Assembly (NCBI RefSeq): GCF_051622035.1
Contig: NC_135358.1
Coordinates: 24,308,501 to 24,372,500, forward strand
DNA length: 64,000 bases
Direction of reading: 5' to 3'
From: Arctopsyche grandis
Lineage: Eukaryota; Arthropoda; Insecta; Trichoptera; Hydropsychidae
Made by a program: the position numbers and the translations under genes. Of the stretch, positions 59,196 through 64,000 are shown piece by piece (position 1 is the stretch's first letter; every line of letters begins with the position of its first letter). The notes beneath the pieces are model-generated. The model had not been told where the DNA came from. It ran no database searches and saw nothing but the letters and a program-made list of their open reading frames with translations.

Positions 59196-61193
59196 TCGTA
59201 GTATAATAAATAAATATGTGATATTCCAAGAAAACGCATTACATAATTAGAAATTTCTTCAAGGATATGAGAAGGTTTGTCAAAATTTGATAAAATAATT
59301 TTAAAACAAAAAAATATTGGGAGTGTAAAGGTGAAAACAGAATTATAGCCTAATCGTAATCTTACATACATAGAAAATAGATTTGATGAAGCAAAAACAA
59401 GTAGACATAAATTGCCTTACTGAGCTAAAAAAATACGCTATCACTGAGCTGGACGCAAAACGTTCAGTCAAAAATGTGTGTTTTAAAATAAAATACTTCA
59501 AAATCTGTGAGGTTAATTACTGCAATTATCTATAAAAATTATTTTGTCATGTATTAAATGTCGAATAATATAAAATAATTGCAAGTAGAGAGCCTTCATT
59601 ATCACGCTTAAATGTTGAGCGCAAAGTACTGAATTCCCCCTGTGTCTCGCTTTTGTGAAGTACGTGTAACAAGGACTTCCCGTGAAAATAATTATTTACG
59701 TTGATATTGAACAATGTTTTTTTTATTTTGTAATAACATAATTAGAATCATAGAGGTTTTGATGAGGAACACAATAAATATGAGGTGCCTGCATTCAATA
59801 TATTTGGAGATATAAAATAAAATATATAGCTCCTAGTCACAGTGCGGAAAGTGCTAAGCTTTATAAAGATTTTTTTTAAATCCAAATAAAAAAATAAAAA
59901 CCAAGCATAAATAATGGGTAGCTACGACCATATCGATTAATATTGTAAGATAGATATTGGGTGCACGTCGACCACTGGTTTACCAGCATTGTTCACCTGA
60001 TCGTGCGTTCGTGCCAAAAAGGCCTCGACGTGTGAATAAGCTCATCGTCCAATATTCGGCGTGTTTGTACCGTGCTTCATTCGGAGCTGGATTGTCGACG
60101 GATCGACACGAAACTACCTCTACCAGTACTCACTGCGTCTTTACCCCGATCTAGGAAACCCCTCTTCACGTACACGCTACAACATGTATCTATACTATAA
60201 ATATATCCAAATTATGATTCCTTTGAGTATGTAATCAATCTGGCATAAAATTTTCTGGCTGTAACACTTTTATTCGGATATTATACAAAATATTTTATAT
60301 ATATTTATATGTAAAACTTTTTGTCGTTAAAATTTATCAACACCAATTTACCATAGGATTCTTTTTTAAATTTTAATTAAAACACTCGAAGCTGTTGCTT
60401 CTGTGAAATACTCATAAAGGAGTATTACCGACACGAGTGTAATTTTGGGAATTATTTGAAACGCATCGGGGGGTGAATTACCCGAGTCGTTTACTCCGAC
60501 TTGATGCGCCCCTGCGGATTGGATTAAAGCGACCGTAGTCGCCAACTTTAGGGCCTTTTACGACGAAGCACTAAGCTATTAATTTTTTTCTCATCTCTGT
60601 CTCGCAGTGATGAAGGAAAATTCGGAAGATAATCTAGCCCCTAACTGCGCACGAGGAGTGTGGGTGAAAAATAAAAAAAATTAGGTGAGGCGAACAAAGG
60701 CGCGAGTGAGTTCTTCGTGCGTAGATAAAGTTTTAAGGATTCGAATAAATTACATCCTTATTCGAAACACGTTCGTTCCGAAATGATTATGATATACGTA
60801 TGTATACGGATCGTTCTAATACAGACCGATTCATACACAAAGTTACAGCCAGTTCTCCGTCATGCATAAACTAAAATGAAATATATATATCACTAGTGGC
60901 ATGTGTACACATATGTAATTGTGCACTCGGTAAAATATTGCAATTCGGATCAACGGAATTAATAATTTAAAATTTATTTAATTTTTTTGAAAAAATATTT
61001 TGTATTTGTCGGCCACTCGCGTCTGTCTGTCACGATATGTCGCGTCTCTTTCCATGATATACGATTACAAGGGGAGAAAGAGAGACTGAGCATGGTGTTA
61101 ACAGCGATTACTTCATACACACGCACGTACGCACGCACGCCCGTATTAGACAATTATTATATAAGATAGGACTAATGTCAATATTTCTAATTC

Positions 61194-61592
61194 AGCCAGC
61201 AGTATGGCTCGGTGGTTGGGCTCTTGCTTAGCGCCGAGAGGACGCCGGGTTCGATCCCGATCGACCTCAATTGAAAAGAATTTATTCCGAGTATTTCTGT
61301 AATGCTGATGGTCAGACTTGGATATTTGTGACTCCAGGTCGATCGTTTTTTATTAGAGTTTGCCAATTTTTCTGATTTCATTGTTGAGACGGTTCCTAAT
61401 TAAATTGGCTAAAAACCTTCCTACCTACAATGTCACCACTATATGATTATATTACCATGTGGTGCTCACTGTAAATGGAATATTATATTTTTATTTATGT
61501 TTATTATTATTTTTTGTCTCATTATACAACTTTCTTTTTATATTTTATTCTGTATGTGTGCCTATTTAAATAAAATAAAAAATAAAATAAAT
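61194..61592 (+). mobile_element. tRNA-derived SINE copy with clear A and B boxes
   Basis: A tRNA-like head (AGCCAGCAGTATGGCTCGG) with an A box near 61205-61220 (TGGCTCGGTGGTTGGG) and B box GGTTCGATCCC at 61248-61258 leads into the shared body (GGTCGATCGTTTTTTATTAG, TTTGCCAATTTTTCTGATTTC). It ends in (AAATA)n at about 61565-61592. Its 3' third differs from the 43734 copy, so a second subfamily is likely. Confidence 0.85.
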
Positions 61593-61717
61593 ATACAGCA
61601 TGATTAATGTACAATAAAAAATTAGGTACAAATTCATAGATATCTCGTTAATTTCGAGTTTTCAGTGTCTCTTAATTCATCGACTTATGTAATAAAAATG
61701 CTGAATTGTTTGTAATT

Positions 61718-61770
61718 GGCCAGAAAGGCGCATTGGGGTTTACCTGTTAGGCCTTCCTGGTATATTTGTA
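61718..61770 (+). mobile_element. SINE 3' tail fragment
   Basis: GGCCAGAAAGGCGCATTGGG and TGTTAGGCCTTCCTGGTATA match the 3' segment of the 43734 copy. It lies 125 bases past the end of the 61194 copy and may be a separate truncated insertion. Confidence 0.65.
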
Positions 61771-62774
61771 TAAAACATTAAATAATGATGTTAATAATAC
61801 ACGATATATGGTCACAAATTCAATGAAAATTTCACATCCATTTTGTGGACTTTGGGCATGAAGTGCTCATTTCATTATTAAGTCTTAAAAATTAAAAAAA
61901 TAAATGTGTGGGTTGATTTTCACAATACAAGGGCCAAAAGGTCGCGCTTTGTTATGACGTTTATTAAGACGATCTATTTAAATATATACCTTCGTTGCCC
62001 ACGTGCTAATTACCGCGGAATATTAAACGCAGGGTTCGCGATTAAATTAAATCGAGTCAGTATTTTCAGAGTCAAATTTACAGATGACTTATGTTCGGTT
62101 GGGTTTCAGAGCACAACGCCTCCGGGTGCGTCCCTGCTGAACTTAATGGCTCGTAACGACTTTCAGGGCTGCCACTAAGCCGTTTGTCACCTTCGCCCAC
62201 TGTTATTAATTATTCAGTGAAGGCGGTCGCATACAGGGAACATCCATTTAAAACTCGTCTTTTTTCCATCCCACGACACTTACGAGACCTGCTCCGTACT
62301 CCGGCAATTAATTTGGATGCTGTCTACCTATTCACTAGAATTAAATTTTAGCGGGTTCAAATCGGGGTAGGAATGAAATATTAATAAATAATGTTGGAAT
62401 GAATATATTCATTTAACATATGTAATTTCAATGCGTCTAAATAGTTATGTGCGTACTAGGGAATCCAGCCGGTTTACCAGTAAATTACTGGATTTTTCAA
62501 TCTCAAAAATACTTTTATTGTACTAAATATATTTAAACAAACGCTAATAAGCATTATTTATTATATGTATACTTGGATATATTGCCCAAAAAATAAGGTA
62601 TGAGTAATGAATTCTTAATAAATTAATATTTTATATAGGACTAAATAAATATTTATTATTTTTTAAGAAAGTAAAAAAGTTTAAGAAAGTAAAAAAGTGA
62701 AGAAAACATAATGTATTTAAACTATCGTTCGATAGTTTTGATCTACTTTTTCAAGTAATTTTTCCAGTTTTATT

Positions 62775-63040
62775 TCATTTCATCAAAAAACTATTTCCTT
62801 TCTCACAATTCTGGGTGGGTTCCATTCCCAAATTGACTTCCTTTTTATTTCTAATAGGTAACTGAAGCCATTCTTTTATTGATAACACAAATTTAGTCGT
62901 AGATGGAACTAATGCAATATCATCATCGAAATCTGAAACCGATAGATTTACTACATATTCATTGTTAATCCGTTCTATCCCTTCTACTATTATTTTCATT
63001 ATTGTATATTTTTCTCCTGGATGAAACACTGGGTCGGATC
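62775..63040 (-). CDS. Unrecognised short ORF, possibly a decayed element
   Basis: A minus-strand frame of about 84-88 codons, opening after a stop near 63045 and ending at 62775. The first ATG gives about 74 aa. It is lysine- and acid-rich, with segments such as GEKYTIMKIIVEG and SDFDDDIALVPSTTK; no known domain or membrane segment was recognised. Nearby motifs TTTACCGGTAA (63105-63116, 63160-63170) and GGTTTACCAGTAAATTACTGG (62471-62491) bracket it and might be ends of a mobile element. It could also be a chance frame in AT-rich DNA. It does not resemble any NCX domain. Confidence 0.22.
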
Positions 63041-64000
63041 AGTTTTGCTAGAATATAAAATAAAAATAGGAATGTGATAAAACGCAATGAATATGTTTTA
63101 TTGATTTACCGGTAAAAGTGATAATTTGCTGATAATTCACCGAGCTATTTTTCAGGCCATTTACCGGTAATTGATGGGGATAGATTAGAACAAAATTGTA
63201 CGTTGTTTATGCATCAGGATCATCAAGTTTTTTGATCAAGTTATTATGTATATAAAAATGAGATAAAATCTTGGTAAAACAGACCGTATATTTAATGTGA
63301 GAAAATGTAGAAAAGTTCGTGAAAAGACAATGTAGTTTTGATTTTTTTCATAATATAATAACACATTGTAAATATAATGCAATCATTACACACATACATA
63401 TGTATTCAGTAAAAATATGATTTTTCCTTTCAAAATATGTAAAAAATGGGTAGAAATCAAGTAATAATATATGTACATACATATGTACTCTCAAGGTCTA
63501 CACAGGTCACATTTTCCAAACTTACTCATTCATAAGAATAAATAGCATAAAAGTGTGATCAACACTTTTTTTCATGCCAAAGATGGATAAGGGTGTTCGG
63601 TTAAATAATGCGTATGTATACGATACGGATCCATCACACTTATTTATTATACGGGATCGCATCTGTGTGTTCAAGGAAGGTATAAGAAATCAATGAAAAT
63701 TACACCGTATACGTTCAAGTACATTCATATGTATACAGAACTTATTTATAGCAAATGACTAAAAAAATTGAAAAAAAAAGGAAACGTAAACTAATCACAA
63801 TGCCATGAAAGTAAAAACGGCGATTGAGTCGATTCGCAACTGTCATAATTTGACACGTGATTGATGGATGTGTATTTCGTCAGACAGGAATTCCGACAAC
63901 AAAAGCGAGAACGATTGTCGAGAATGTGTATACATTATAAGGTATTTCAATTAATGTCGAAATGTAAAATTGTATTTTTGATATATTTATAGTAGGTATA

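Noticed and set aside
61195-61270. Functional tRNA gene
   Set aside because: A and B boxes are present, but the body continues into the shared SINE sequence and no complete cloverleaf with a proper acceptor stem could be drawn.

Overview
This window is nuclear DNA from an insect, probably not a fly. It is AT-rich and carries spliced genes with GT-AG introns, long introns, long (TA)n microsatellites, a tRNA-derived SINE family, several MITE families and one telomere-like GGTTAGGTTAGG stretch. I could not identify the species from the sequence.

Gene layout, left to right: (1) Wsck, minus strand, one coding exon, a WSC/FN3 receptor with a degenerate tyrosine-kinase domain. (2) Etfb, plus strand, 6 exons, 253 aa, the electron transfer flavoprotein beta subunit. 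(3) A DCAF10/WDR32 homologue, minus strand, 10 coding exons, about 598 aa, a WD40 substrate receptor for CUL4-DDB1; it converges on Etfb. (4) Gcn2 (EIF2AK4), plus strand, 29 coding exons that join in frame to a complete protein of about 1638 aa. (5) A two-exon, 107-aa gene on the minus strand, tail to tail with Gcn2. It matches only the cytoplasmic, membrane and juxtamembrane-cysteine segment of the amino-acid-transporter heavy chain CD98hc (SLC3A2_N domain) and stops before the glucosidase-like ectodomain. (6) The 3' six exons of Calx, the Na+/Ca2+ exchanger, minus strand, spread over 29.8-57.3 kb; its 5' exons lie beyond the right edge.

The rest is intronic or intergenic DNA dense in mobile elements. 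These include two copies and one lone end of a TTAA-flanked MITE; a hAT MITE with an exact 8-bp target duplication inside a Gcn2 intron; a broken hAT transposase; a broken RTE-type reverse-transcriptase fragment interrupted by a second small MITE with an exact 8-bp duplication; about four SINE bodies; a short Helitron; and several long inverted repeats. A recurring architecture is the 'phrase' fold-back, in which short units of about 16-17 nt are repeated within arms that face each other.

Functionally, two genes touch amino-acid biology (Gcn2, which senses amino-acid starvation, and the CD98hc-like stub), one is mitochondrial (Etfb), one is a ubiquitin-ligase receptor, and two are membrane proteins (Wsck, Calx). 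Nothing in the sequence shows that they are co-regulated. All exon boundaries were derived by eye from reading frame, splice consensus and remembered family sequence; no database search was run.
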